From contig CAWFTG010000001.1 in the NCBI GenBank assembly GCA_963818695.1, forward strand, positions 372,001 through 436,000: a stretch of 64,000 nt of DNA, given 5' to 3'. Source of the DNA: AP-15 sp963818695 (GTDB taxonomy: Bacteria > Pseudomonadota > Alphaproteobacteria > ATCC43930 > CGMCC-115725). Every line of letters starts with the position of its first letter. The stretch's first letter is position 1. The notes under the pieces were generated by a model. It ran no database searches. It was not told the DNA's origin and was given only the letters and a program-made list of their open reading frames with translations. Both the position numbers and the translations under genes were made by a program. Of the stretch, positions 46,620-56,686 are shown in pieces.

Positions 46620-46880
46620 GCCTGGTTAAGCGGTTTGCCGAGGTTTTGCGGACAGCTGAGCCGCGGAGCTGATCGAGCACGACGTGGTGACGCTGGTCGG
46701 ACAGCGCGTATTTGGTATTGCGCTGGGCTACGAAGATCTGGTCGCTCACAACAGCTGCGGCTCGACCCGGCGATAGCGGTGTTGGCCGGCAAGCTGTCCG
46801 TTCACCGCAAGGATTGCGCACCAATGGCGGGTAAAGGCACGCTCAACCGGCTGGAGCGGCCCAGACGGACCGCGTCACCT
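46620..46880 (+). mobile_element. IS1380-type transposase N-terminal remnant
   Basis: Across two frames the strand reads LVKRFAE, AELIEHDVVTLVGQRVFGIA, LGYEDLV, then LRLDPAIAVLAGKLSVHRKD and MAGKGTLNRLE. This is the region before the DDE core of IS1380 transposases. The catalytic part is missing here. Flanking bases 46346-46619 and 46881-47184 show no other gene I can support. Confidence 0.65.
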
Positions 46881-47184
46881 GCGGTTGAAGTTGAAGTCGG
46901 CAGAGATACGCGCGTGACGAAAAATCACGCAGCGCCGAGCACTCTTCGACCGCGCGACTTGCATTTCGGCTGCCGCGCGCATCGTGCCATCACTTCGCCG
47001 CTTTCGATGCCTCGGGGTTCCGCCAGCCCCGCTCAGCGAGGTGGATGTCAGGTGGCTGCTCGGCGGCGGCGCTCTTTCGGCATGACCTGTACGATGCGGC
47101 TTCGGCTGCGAAACGGTCGGAACGCAACCGAATTGCCGCGCGCCGGCCGGCGCCTGACGGCGCCGGTTGACGCGCGGCAGCCGA

Positions 47185-48404
47185 TTACGGCGTCGCGGTC
47201 AGCGGTGTCCCGTTGCACATTGTGGTCTGCCACATCCCGCAGCTCCACACTCGGACGCTCTTCACCAACATATCGGTGCGGGTAAGCGGGTTGACGGTGC
47301 CGCCGACGGTGTAGGAGCCGCCGGGCCAGCTTGTGTCCTGCAATATCCAGTCCGTGTCGCTGGTGTTGCCAGATTTGCTGCAGGCGGAGTGCAAACCATT
47401 GGCCGCGCCGATGCCTCCGACACCTGAGATGTTCATCAGGTTGCACTTGGCGTAGTTCACCGCAGCGGCAGTCTGGATGGCTATCTTGCCACCCGAATTG
47501 TAGACCGCAGTAATGCTCGTATTGACGCAACTTTGGTCGGGTATCGGACCACCGGGACCACAGGCGATGCCTTGCCACAGGATCAGGGGATGACGCTGAA
47601 CCGCTTCGTCGCCCTGATAAGGCCAGGTTTGGCACGTGCCCACCTGAACGCCATCAAAGTAGGAGCAAAATGCTGCCTGGCTCGTGCCGTCGCCGGTCAC
47701 TCGCATCCCAACCGTATGATACTGGTTGGCAGTATAATTGGGGCACGGGTTCGGTGCGTAAGTCGTTTGGCTCGTCGTCCCGCCGGTGTAGTTGACGACG
47801 CCACCGGAAAAGCAACCGTTATATTTCATGAAGCTGTCGAGAAAGTCCAATTCCCAGCCGAGCTGTTGACCTGGACGCTGATTAGGGAAGCTCCACCACG
47901 ATTGGAGCCCGGCCGGGATGTTGTTTAGGAACCCGCCGCTGACGTTTGGCGTGCTCTGGTAGCGAAAGGTCGCCTCGTAATAGGCGTTCGGAAAATCGGT
48001 CGCGATTTGGATGGGGATTGTTGGGCTATGGGTATAGATCTGTTGCACGGTGTAGGGATAGGCGGAGGCTTGGTAGGAGGGCTGCCAACCGATGTCGAGG
48101 ACGGTGGTTCCGGCCACGCTATCGAAGGTCTGCCTGATGTCGCAAGGTGGGTTGCTGCCCGACGGATCCTGATACCATTGATGGGGCTGGCCATCCCACG
48201 GTGAACAGCCCAGCCAATTCGACGGCAGGGGTTGCGTGAAGTCGTAATTGGCCGCGAGCGTGGTAAATCCGGCAGCCTGCGCCCCGGCTGGCACCGCTGG
48301 CGATGACGCTGCAGGAACGACCTGCACGCTTAGGTCGCCGCTTGGATTGGCGCTATATGCAAGACTCGGCGCCAGCAGCATCGCGGCGAAGAATAGTTTC
48401 TTCT

Positions 48405-48408
<4 letters not shown>
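47185..48408 (-). CDS. Secreted GH16-like protein with altered catalytic motif
   Basis: A signal peptide (MKKKLFFAAMLLAPSLAYSA) precedes a ~390-residue beta-rich domain resembling GH16 glucanase folds: AYYEATFRYQSTPNVSGGFL, LQSWWSF and GWELDFLDSF at about residues 184-193. The family active site is usually E-x-D-x-x-E; here it reads E-L-D-F-L-D (186-191), so the acid/base Glu is replaced by Asp. It may bind or trim the polysaccharide, or be inactive. Its ATG overlaps the stop of the upstream Pro-rich gene by 4 bases, so both are made together. Cysteines near the end suggest disulphides. Fold assignment is from motif reading only. Confidence 0.65.
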
Positions 48409-49517
<1,109 letters not shown>

Positions 49518-49611
49518 GCAGCGCTCCGGCCCGCAATTAAGCTGATTAACGGGTCCATCCGCATTCTCCTATCTACAACGGTGTTTTAGTGCATTTGTCT
49601 CAACGCAATCT

Positions 49612-49640
49612 ATTGTATTATCAATTATTGTATTTGTCAA
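49612..49640 (-). promoter_or_regulatory. Near-consensus sigma70-type promoter for the Pro-rich/GH16-like operon
   Basis: On the minus strand TTGACA (49640-49635), a 17-base spacer and TACAAT (49617-49612) match the consensus in all but one base. Transcription would start near 49605, giving a leader of about 90 bases to the ATG at 49517. It lies in an AT-rich stretch at the end of an IS66 remnant. Confidence 0.75.
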
Positions 49641-49866
49641 GTTCGCATTGACGAATGGACAGGACGCGTGCCGAGTTCGAGCGCTCCCTGCTGACGCGAA
49701 CTGACGCAATCAGTAAGCATCTGGCCAGGGCGTGAGGGGTGATGGTCAGGCGACTCCGGTTTGGCGGTGCTTCCAGTTGCCAGGGGAGCAGCTCGTGCAG
49801 CTGGGGGGCGGGATGATCGGCGATGCGGCGCAGCACTTCGGCGAGCCAGGCGGTCACGTCCGTCAA
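49621..49866 (-). pseudogene. IS66-family transposase C-terminal remnant
   Basis: WLAEVLRRIADHPAPQLHEL then LPWQLEAP is the C-terminal block of IS66 TnpC. The rest of the element is absent. Its end abuts the promoter above, so the IS junction may have created that promoter. Confidence 0.65.
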
Positions 49867-50059
49867 GCTGGAGGAGATTCGAGACGGAGGCTGCGGCGCC
49901 GCGGGTGCAGGGGTGTTGGTGAAGTGATCGGCGCTCGGCGCAGTGGCACGCAGCGCGATCGACGGCCTGGCGAGTTGGGGTTCCGCTGGGGCTGGGTTCT
50001 ACTACCAGGGCCTATACCGACGAGAAGGTCGGGCCACGCTACGCCTCGAGCGCGCCGCC

Positions 50060-50275
50060 ACCGGGCTCCGACCCCGCCCGGTACCCTTCCCGTAGCCGGT
50101 GTGCCGGGTCGTCAGTGTCGTGCCGAGACCAAGCGCGCGCGTTGTCAAGAGCATGTTCTGTACCGCTGAATAAATCGACGAGCCGGCCGTCCGGTCCGGG
50201 TTTTCGCCGTCCTCGGGCAGGGGACGATCCACACCGGCGCCTCGTGGTAATGATCGGTCAGGTACTTGACCGCAG
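50060..50275 (-). pseudogene. Nitroreductase family remnant
   Basis: The minus strand reads YLTDHYHEAPVWIVPC and, after a frame change, SSIYSAVQNMLLTTRALGLG plus TTLTTRH, the C-terminal FMN/substrate blocks of nitroreductases. The flanking interval 49867-50059 has no recognised feature. An R3 palindrome joins it to an IS256 remnant. Confidence 0.65.
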
Positions 50276-50298
50276 CGTGCTGGCATTGATAGCCGGGG

Positions 50299-50327
50299 GC
50301 CTTCAGCCCACGGGCTTGACCCGTGGG
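50299..50327 (-). repeat. R3 palindrome (second copy)
   Basis: On the minus strand, CCCACGGGTCAAGCCCGTGGG is followed by CTGAAGGC. This matches 16141-16169 (CCCACGGATCAAGTCCGTGGG, then CCGAAGGC) with compensating changes that keep the stem paired. Confidence 0.8.
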
Positions 50328-50329
50328 CC

Positions 50330-50750
50330 AAGTGCTGGCGGTAGAGCTCGCCAATCGCGAGAGCCGATCGTCGGTGACGACAAACTCGAACGCCGTGCAG
50401 ACCGCGCGCCTCGACACCCCACAGGAAATGGCGCCGCCTCTCAGCACCGCCTGGCTGGCATCACCGCCGGCCTCGCGCACCCGCTCGTAGCGGGCGTCAA
50501 GGATCAGATAGGGGAAGGGTGCGGCCGGCAAATTGCGCCAGACTCGCATCCAGCCGCTGGTTCATTGCACTGATCGAAGAAGCCGAAAAGCTGTGGCCGC
50601 ACAGCTCCTCGGTGATCGTCTTGACCCCCGCCTTCGCGAGGGCAGGCTCTTCCGGGTCGATACCCCTTGCACGTAGATCTCCGCCAGCGCCCGCTCCGAG
50701 CGTTAAAAGCGGTCGAACAGTGCGGCGGCTCCGGATTTTTAGACAGCGGG
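50330..50750 (-). pseudogene. IS256-family transposase remnant
   Basis: In order the minus strand encodes ERALAEIYVQGVSTRK, then an inserted 23-base hairpin, VKTITEELCGHSFSASSISA, MNQRLDASLAQFAGR and PFPYLILDARYERVREAGG. Degraded sequence follows (FEFVVTDDRL). These are the central blocks of mutator-type transposases including the catalytic DARYE region. The first and last parts are missing. Confidence 0.8.
50627..50649 (-). repeat. R1 hairpin insertion in IS256 remnant
   Basis: A 23-base unit inserted between codons for STRK and VKTI, which adjoin in IS256 proteins. It reads GAGCCTG, stem CCCTCGC, loop GAAG, stem GCGGG, in the sense direction of the transposase. The split site is AA^GG. Confidence 0.85.
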
Positions 50751-50827
50751 ATTAGCTAAAGGCTGACCGGTCCAAAAGAGGCGTGAGACGTCGGCATAAA
50801 GAGAGAGCAGCACAGCGCGGAGTTCAA

Positions 50828-50850
50828 AGCCTGCCCCGGCGAAAGCCGGG
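50828..50850 (+). repeat. R1 hairpin insertion in IS3 orfA
   Basis: A 23-base unit AGCCTGCCCCGGC-GAAA-GCCGGG splits the EFKARVAM coding sequence (TTCAA^GGCGCGG). The stem CCCGGC/GCCGGG is perfect. Confidence 0.88.
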
Positions 50851-51465
50851 GGCGCGGGTGGCGATGGCGGCGCTTTCGGGGGAGAAGACCGTGGCGGAGC
50901 TGTCGGCGGAGTTTGGGGTTCACCCGACGATGATCAGCGGCTGGAAGCAGGAGCTGGTGAAGCGTGCGGGCGAGCTGTTTGCGCGCGGCGGCAAGGCACC
51001 CGCGGTCGAAGATGCGCAAAAGGTGATCGACGATCTGCACCGCAAGATCGGGCAGCTGCAGGTCGAGTGCGATTTTCTTGCCGGGCAGCCCGCATCTCCC
51101 GAGTGCTGCGAGGCGGGCGATGATCGCGCCGGAGGCGGGGCTGTCCGTAAGCCGGCAATGCGCGCTGCTCGCGGTGGCGCGCAGCAGCTTTTATTATCAG
51201 CCCCGGCCGGAGTTTGCGGAGGAACTCTAGCTTCTCGAGCGGCTCGACCGGATTTTCACCGACCATCCGATCTACGGCAGCCGCCGCCTGCAAGTGGCGC
51301 TGTTGCGAGAGGGGATTTCGGTTGGCCGCCGGCGCGTCCGGCGGCTGATGAGAAAGCTCGGGCTATGGGCGGTCAGACCGAAGCGGAACACCAGCAAGCG
51401 GCGCATCCCGGGCACCAGGTCCACCCATACCTTCTGCGCGGCAAGACGATCGACCGGGCGAACCA

Positions 51466-51487
51466 AGCCTGCCCTCGCGAAAGCGGG
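51466..51487 (+). repeat. R1 hairpin insertion in IS3 orfB (first)
   Basis: A 22-base unit AGCCTGCCCTCGC-GAAA-GCGGG splits the RANQVWAADI coding sequence at AACCA^GGTGTGG. Confidence 0.88.
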
Positions 51488-51679
51488 GGTGTGGGCTGCT
51501 GACATAACCTACATACCGATGCGGCAAGGGCTTTTGTACCTGGTTGCGATCATCGGCTGGGCAACCCGACGAGTGCTGTCCTGGCGGCTGTCGAACACGC
51601 TGACGGCAGGGTTCTGCGTCGAGGCGCTGAACGAGGCGCTCGTCCGGTTCGGCAACCCCGAAATCTTCAATACCGATCA

Positions 51680-51702
51680 GAGCCTGCCCTCGCGAAAGCG
51701 GG
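51680..51702 (+). repeat. R1 hairpin insertion in IS3 orfB (second)
   Basis: A 23-base unit GAGCCTGCCCTCGC-GAAA-GCGGG splits the TDQGAQFTSDEF coding sequence at GATCA^GGGCGCG, next to the second catalytic Asp. Confidence 0.88.
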
Positions 51703-52077
51703 GGGCGCGCAATTCACCAGTGACGAGTTCACCAAGGTACTGCGGGATCACCGGATCGAGATCAGCATGGATGGACGCGGGCGCTGCCACGACAACATCT
51801 TTGTCGAGCGCTTGTGGTGGACCGTGAAGCACGAATGGTTCTACCTACGCCCGCGGCCGACGGCATCGAACAGAAGCGCAGCCTTGGCGAGTTCTTTGAC
51901 TGGTATAATCTGCGGCGGCCGCATCAGGCGCTCGGCTGGCGAACACCCGACGAGGCGTACCTCGGCCAATCGACGGCGGCGACGGCACTGGCCGCCTGAC
52001 GCGATGCCGAGGAGGTGCCGTGAATTTGTGGACAGTCGGCCGCGCCGATCCCCGCCTGACCGCGCCAGCGCGGTCCT

Positions 52078-52128
52078 CTGTGGACAAGCCGGGGAAAACG
52101 CTATGCGTTTCCCCCGGCTTGCCCACAG
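52078..52128. repeat. Long inverted repeat after the IS3 element
   Basis: Two 24-base arms (52078-52101 and 52105-52128), matching at 22 of 24 positions, are separated by TAT. The arms start CTGTGGACAAGCC and end GGCTTGCCCACAG. It could be an element end, a terminator-like cruciform or a replication-related site. Confidence 0.8.
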
Positions 52129-52743
52129 GTCAGCGGCTGCCCACAAGCTTTACAGCACCCCCAGCAAGACAGGATCAATTTGATTTCGGGAAAGGTGAAA
52201 CCAGCAGCCGGCTACCGGCCTTTAGCTTATTCCTCCCCGGAAGCTGTCCAAATAACCGGGACCGTCGCAATGCACGAGGTTTATCGCAGAAATCCCGGAG
52301 TACGTGACCTCATTGACACCGACGTCCGCAAAGCCATTATGGCCGGTGTGCCGACTGCCTTTATCAGCCACTCCGCTCGGCACCGTCGCCTATGACCTGT
52401 TGTGGCGCGATCGGAGAAGCTGAACTAAAAGGTGCCACTCTTCGTTAGCCTTGGGTCTCCGCTCGCGATGGTCGCGATCAAGCAACCGCGGCCAATTAAG
52501 TTTCCCGTATGCGTCAGCAGAATGGTATAATGCGATGCATAGTCTTGACGTAGTTGCACTGAACCCGCTCGACGCCGTGAACTCTGACGTGGAGTCGGCG
52601 ATCGAGGACAGCGAACGGCGGCGGGTGTTGTGTGATCGGAGGCTTTTGGCGGATTGGCGCGCTTTTTGCTCCTCAAGGATCGTCACACTAACTTCCTTTC
52701 TGCCGGCTGTTCTAGGCAGCAGAAGCAAGCTGTTGGGGGCGAG
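52129..52743. other. Leader region before the polysaccharide core genes
   Basis: An open frame at 52180-52395 (VAMHEVYRRNPGVRDLIDTD) is not recognised and has no strong ribosome site. No other gene is supported. Promoters for the downstream cluster should lie here. Confidence 0.4.
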
Positions 52744-54219
52744 ATGACCGTTGGCGAAATCCCTACCGCGGAGCACGACCGCAAAATTTTGAGAAGCTTC
52801 AATTTTAATCCATTTAGTCGGACACTGATCGCCATTGCACAGATGGTCGGTGATGGTCTTCTCCTGACGACGCTGTCATACTTATCGCTTGAAATTGTTA
52901 CATATGTACGCGACGAAACTGTATATATTAACTACTTTGCATACACGCTTTGTACAACCTCGACAATCATTATCTTAATGGCTATATCCGCGAGTTCCGG
53001 AGTGTATGATGTTTATGAGTCTGGTCGCTTTGAGATATTAAGAGGTACTATCAAATCCGTGGCGATCGCCATGCTAATGCTTACTGCTGTATTGTTTATT
53101 TGCAAAGTGTCAGATAATGTATCGCGCGTATGGTTGGCGACGTGGAGCTTCACAAGTCCGTTAGCATTGTGCGGGTTTCGCTTGTATACGGGATCAGTCG
53201 CACAGAGATTGAGGCAAAGGGGTCGATTGACGAAAAATGTTGCGATCCTTGGAGCGAGCGATGTTGGCCAGCAGCTGGCTGCCAGATTCATCGAGGAGTG
53301 CTCGGGCACTCGGCTCGTCGGAATATTTGATGAGCGTCAATCGCGCTTTGTTAAAAGCGGGTTTGCCAGCAGCACGCGAGTGCAACAGTTAACGGCACTT
53401 TATGAACTCCTCTGCAGGGGATGCATTGACGAAGTCGTGATCGCAATCCCGCCACACGCGTCTCATCGAATTCTGGAACTGTCGCGCCGCTTTCATCCCT
53501 TCCCTGTGTCTCTGCGAGTCCTCGCTCCTGACGGGTATGAGAATTTCCGAGTGCTGGATAGTCGGCAATACGGCGACATTGGTACCTTTCGGGTAATGGA
53601 TAAGCCGCTGGACGAGGTCGCCGCTCTCGTCAAACGCGTCGAAGACATAGTTATCGCAGCCATTTGTCTGCTGATCACGCTTCCTCTTATGCTGGCAATT
53701 GGGGTGGCTATCAAACTGGACAGTCGAGGCCCGGCGCTGTTTAGGCAAAAGCGATTAGGCGCCAACAATCTCCCGTTCGATCTGCTGAAATTCCGCTCAA
53801 TGTACGTGGAGCAAACCGATCCGCTCGGCCATCAGCTCACACGGGCCGGAGACCCTCGGATCACCCGAATTGGCCGCTTTCTGCGCATGACGAGCTTGGA
53901 CGAGTTGCCGCAGCTCATCAACGTGCTGAAGGGCGAGATGTCGCTGGTCGGGCCGCGGCCTCATGCGTTGGCGGCAAGCGCCGCCGGGGTTGCATATGCG
54001 CGTGCGATCAGCGATTACCCGATCCGCCACCGGGTCAAACCCGGCATCACCGGTTGGGCACAGGTAAATGGATGGCGAGGTGAGACAAAGACGATCGAGC
54101 AGATCCGCCGCCGCGTCGAGCATGACTTGTATTATGTCGAAAATTGGTCGCTGGGCTTCGATCTTTTAATACTGGGGCGAACGGTTTTTGCGGTGCTCTC
54201 ACGTGCCAATGCAATCTGA
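52744..54219 (+). CDS. Polyprenyl glycosylphosphotransferase (initiating sugar transferase)
   Basis: The 491-residue enzyme has several N-terminal membrane helices, a central CoA-binding-like domain (NVAILGASDVGQQLAARFIE) and a C-terminal bacterial sugar-transferase domain. The C-terminal domain has the reentrant helix VIAAICLLITLPLMLAIGVA, ALFRQKRLGANNLPFDLLKF, TSLDELPQLINVLKGEMSLV, GPRPHA, and GITGWAQVNGWRGET. It would transfer a sugar-1-phosphate to undecaprenyl phosphate, starting the repeat unit. The N-terminal ~150 codons are AT-rich compared with the rest. The ATG at 52744 is preferred over the longer frame. The next gene starts 3 bases after its stop. Confidence 0.92.
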   Translation: MTVGEIPTAEHDRKILRSFNFNPFSRTLIAIAQMVGDGLLLTTLSYLSLEIVTYVRDETVYINYFAYTLCTTSTIIILMAISASSGVYDVYESGRFEILRGTIKSVAIAMLMLTAVLFICKVSDNVSRVWLATWSFTSPLALCGFRLYTGSVAQRLRQRGRLTKNVAILGASDVGQQLAARFIEECSGTRLVGIFDERQSRFVKSGFASSTRVQQLTALYELLCRGCIDEVVIAIPPHASHRILELSRRFHPFPVSLRVLAPDGYENFRVLDSRQYGDIGTFRVMDKPLDEVAALVKRVEDIVIAAICLLITLPLMLAIGVAIKLDSRGPALFRQKRLGANNLPFDLLKFRSMYVEQTDPLGHQLTRAGDPRITRIGRFLRMTSLDELPQLINVLKGEMSLVGPRPHALAASAAGVAYARAISDYPIRHRVKPGITGWAQVNGWRGETKTIEQIRRRVEHDLYYVENWSLGFDLLILGRTVFAVLSRANAI

Positions 54220-54222
54220 TCA

Positions 54223-56686
54223 ATGCAAACGGGATTTGAGATGATGATGGGCGATGGACTATTAGCTGGTGACCTCAGTCATCCTGTAGCGGATGGTCTG
54301 TCAGCGCGCGCATTGCTGTCGAGCATCCGCCGGCACTTGGTAATCGTTATCGTATGTACGCTGTCGCTATGCGCCGTCGGCGCGTTCATCGGGCTCGGGC
54401 TGCCGGCATGGTATCAGGCGGAAGGGGTTCTGGTCATTCAGGCGCGGCCGCAGCGCATCGCCGAGCTGCAAGAACTTCCCGACCCCGGTGCCGAAATTTC
54501 CGTGATCCAGAGCGAGGTGGATATCCTGCAGTCGCGATCGGTGATCGAGCCGGTGGTGCGTTCCCTTAGATTGTGGGAGGCGCCAGAATTTCAGAAGATG
54601 GATTATCCTAAAGGTTGGTCTTGGCAAACGGTAAAGACACGTGTCGGCGAGATATGGCGCGACATAGAAGACATGTGGGGGACTGACGGTGGCGCACAGA
54701 ATAGTCCGAGCGCGCAGCCCATTGTGGATCCCCAACCCAACGATGCCAATCCGCCGACGCAGGCGCAAATCGACGCGGCGGTCAGCACATATTCGGGCTA
54801 TCTGGTCGCGGGCAACGACGGGCACTCGAACACGATACGCGTGTCTTACCGGGCCTGGACACCCCAGCGCGCCGCCGCTGTTGTGAATGCGCATTTGGAT
54901 AGCTATCGAAACCTAGAAGTGCAGGCCAAGGTGGAGGCGGCCGAGCACGCCAACGCCGCGCTGAGCTCGCAAGTCGCCGGGCTGCGGCAGCAGCTCCAAG
55001 CGGACGAGACCGCCATTACGCGTTACCGGGTCGAACACCATCTCACCGGCGCAGCGAAGGACAGCGGTGGCGTGTCGCAGCAGCTCGCCGCGTTAAACAG
55101 CCAGTTGATCAGCGCTCAAGCCGATCTCGCCGAGAGCCAGGCGCGCGCCGCTCGGATTGCCACCAGCGCTGGGCCTGACAGCCTACCTGAGGTCGTCAAT
55201 TCGGGAACCATCGCCGGATTGCGCGGCCAGGAGGCGCAGCTTACGGCACGCGAGGCCGCTCTCAGCACATACCATGGCGACGAATATCCGGAGCTCCAAC
55301 GCGTCCGTGCTTCGCTAGAAAATCTGCGAGGTCAAATCTCTCGCCAGATCGGGCGCGACCGCGCCGCGGCGCTGCAGGTGGTCGAAAGATCGCGTGCGCG
55401 CCAGCAGTCGCTCCAGCAGAGCATTACGGAGCTGACCAAGCAGCTCAATACCGCGGATGCCGGGCTTCAGCAGCTGCAAGGCAACGCTAAGTCGATCAGG
55501 TCGCTACTCCTCAACCTTGAAAAGAGGGTGGCGGAAACGGCAGCAAATCCGGCGTTCGTCGCACCCAACTCGACGATCGCTTCACGCGGCAACGTTTTCG
55601 CTACATCGACATCGCCAAAGGCGAAACATACTTGCCGGTGCCGGCGGTTTCGTCGGATTTGCCTTCGGCAGCCTCCTTTCCTTCTTTCTCGAATTTCGTG
55701 ACAAACGGTTCCGCACCAGCGCTCAGGTGCAGGAGCATATTGGATCGGTGGCTGTCAGCGCGACGCCGCGAGCAGTCGGCCGTTACCGGAAATGGCCTGC
55801 AGACATCATCGTGAACGACAACAGATCCGCGTTCGCCGAGGCATTTCGTGTATCCTGGGCCAAAATTCATTTCGCCGTTGCGCATCCGAAGTCCGTTGTC
55901 GTTAACGGACGCGGGCCGGGTATCGCCCTCGGTATCACTTCTGCGGCCAGCGGTGAGGGTAAATCCGTCCATGCTCTCGCCCTGGCACGGACGGCAGCGC
56001 TGACCGGCGAAAGGGTCGTCCTGGTCGATGCGGATCTGCGCCGCTCCGGCGTCTCGCGGCTCATCAAGCAAGATTTTTGCTTCACGTTGAGAGATTTTCT
56101 TGACGAGCGCTGCGCAGCCAACGACGTGATCGGCTCAGAAGGATCGTCGGGCGTTCACTTTGTGCCGGGCGCTTCCAGTGATATCGCTTGGTCAACTCGG
56201 GACCTTCGACGGTTTTTTGAATTTATCGACTACCTGAAGCAGCGGTACGCGTTAGTGATTATCGATTTGCCGCCGGTCGTCGGCCTCGCCGAGACCATCC
56301 GTTTGGCGCCGGCAGCGGACCACATAGCGCTGGTCATCCGTTGGGGCCGCACCGAACGCCAGTTCGTGCAATTCGCACTGGATGTCCTGCGCAGCGCCAG
56401 CATCTCGATCGTTGCGGTGATCTTAAACGACATCGACCTGAAGTCGCAGCGACGACGCGGCTACTACGATCACACTTTGGTCTATACGGACAAGAGGCTT
56501 TATCGGGTTGAATCCGACTACCGGGAACCCGCCACATCGGCGTCATTGACGATGGCAGATGCCATGCAGGATGTACGTTCCGAGGCGAACGGGCCCGAGC
56601 CAAGACGTGACGAAACCCATCGCGGGCGCCCGCCGTCAACCGGATCGGATATCGAAAGATTATACGATCGGTACCGTGGTGATTAG
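54223..56686 (+). pseudogene. Wzc/GumC-type polysaccharide co-polymerase with BY-kinase domain, one frameshift
   Basis: The first frame (54223-55701) has the N-terminal membrane helix HLVIVIVCTLSLCAVGAFIG, the Wzz domain (AEGVLVIQARPQRIAELQEL) and a long coiled coil. The frame shifts near 55600, then the second membrane helix FVGFAFGSLLSFFLEFRDKR leads to a kinase domain with Walker A ASGEGKS, A' VVLVDADLRR and Walker B YALVIIDLPPV. A tyrosine cluster (GYYDHTLVYTDKRLY, ERLYDRYRGD) is the usual autophosphorylation tail. It would control chain length and export. The frameshift lies in the junction before the second helix, so two separate polypeptides, as in Gram-positive pairs, are also conceivable. 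Confidence 0.88.

Larger units (their letters stand above)
50783..51999 (+). mobile_element. IS3-family element, orfA and orfB broken by three R1 hairpins
   Basis: orfA reads ARVAMAALSGEKTVAELSAEFGVHPTMISG and a coiled region; orfB reads IYGSRRLQVALLREGISVGR across a frame change, AADITYIPMRQGLLYLVAI (first DDE Asp), then EIFNTDQ (second Asp), IEISMDGRGRCHDNIFVERL (Glu) and FFDWYNLRRPHQALGWRTP. Each of the three hairpins (50828-50850, 51466-51487, 51680-51702) shifts the frame. One extra A near 50800 also shifts orfA. The transposase as written cannot be made. The element ends are not sharply defined; a long inverted repeat follows at 52078. Confidence 0.85.

Noticed and set aside
50627..51702. 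Intron-like elements, because MAG^G resembles a proto-splice site
   Set aside because: At 22-23 bases with a simple hairpin they are far too short for any known bacterial intron, and no splicing signals are visible.
52180..52395. Small gene before the sugar transferase
   Set aside because: No ribosome site or family match; kept only as part of the leader description.
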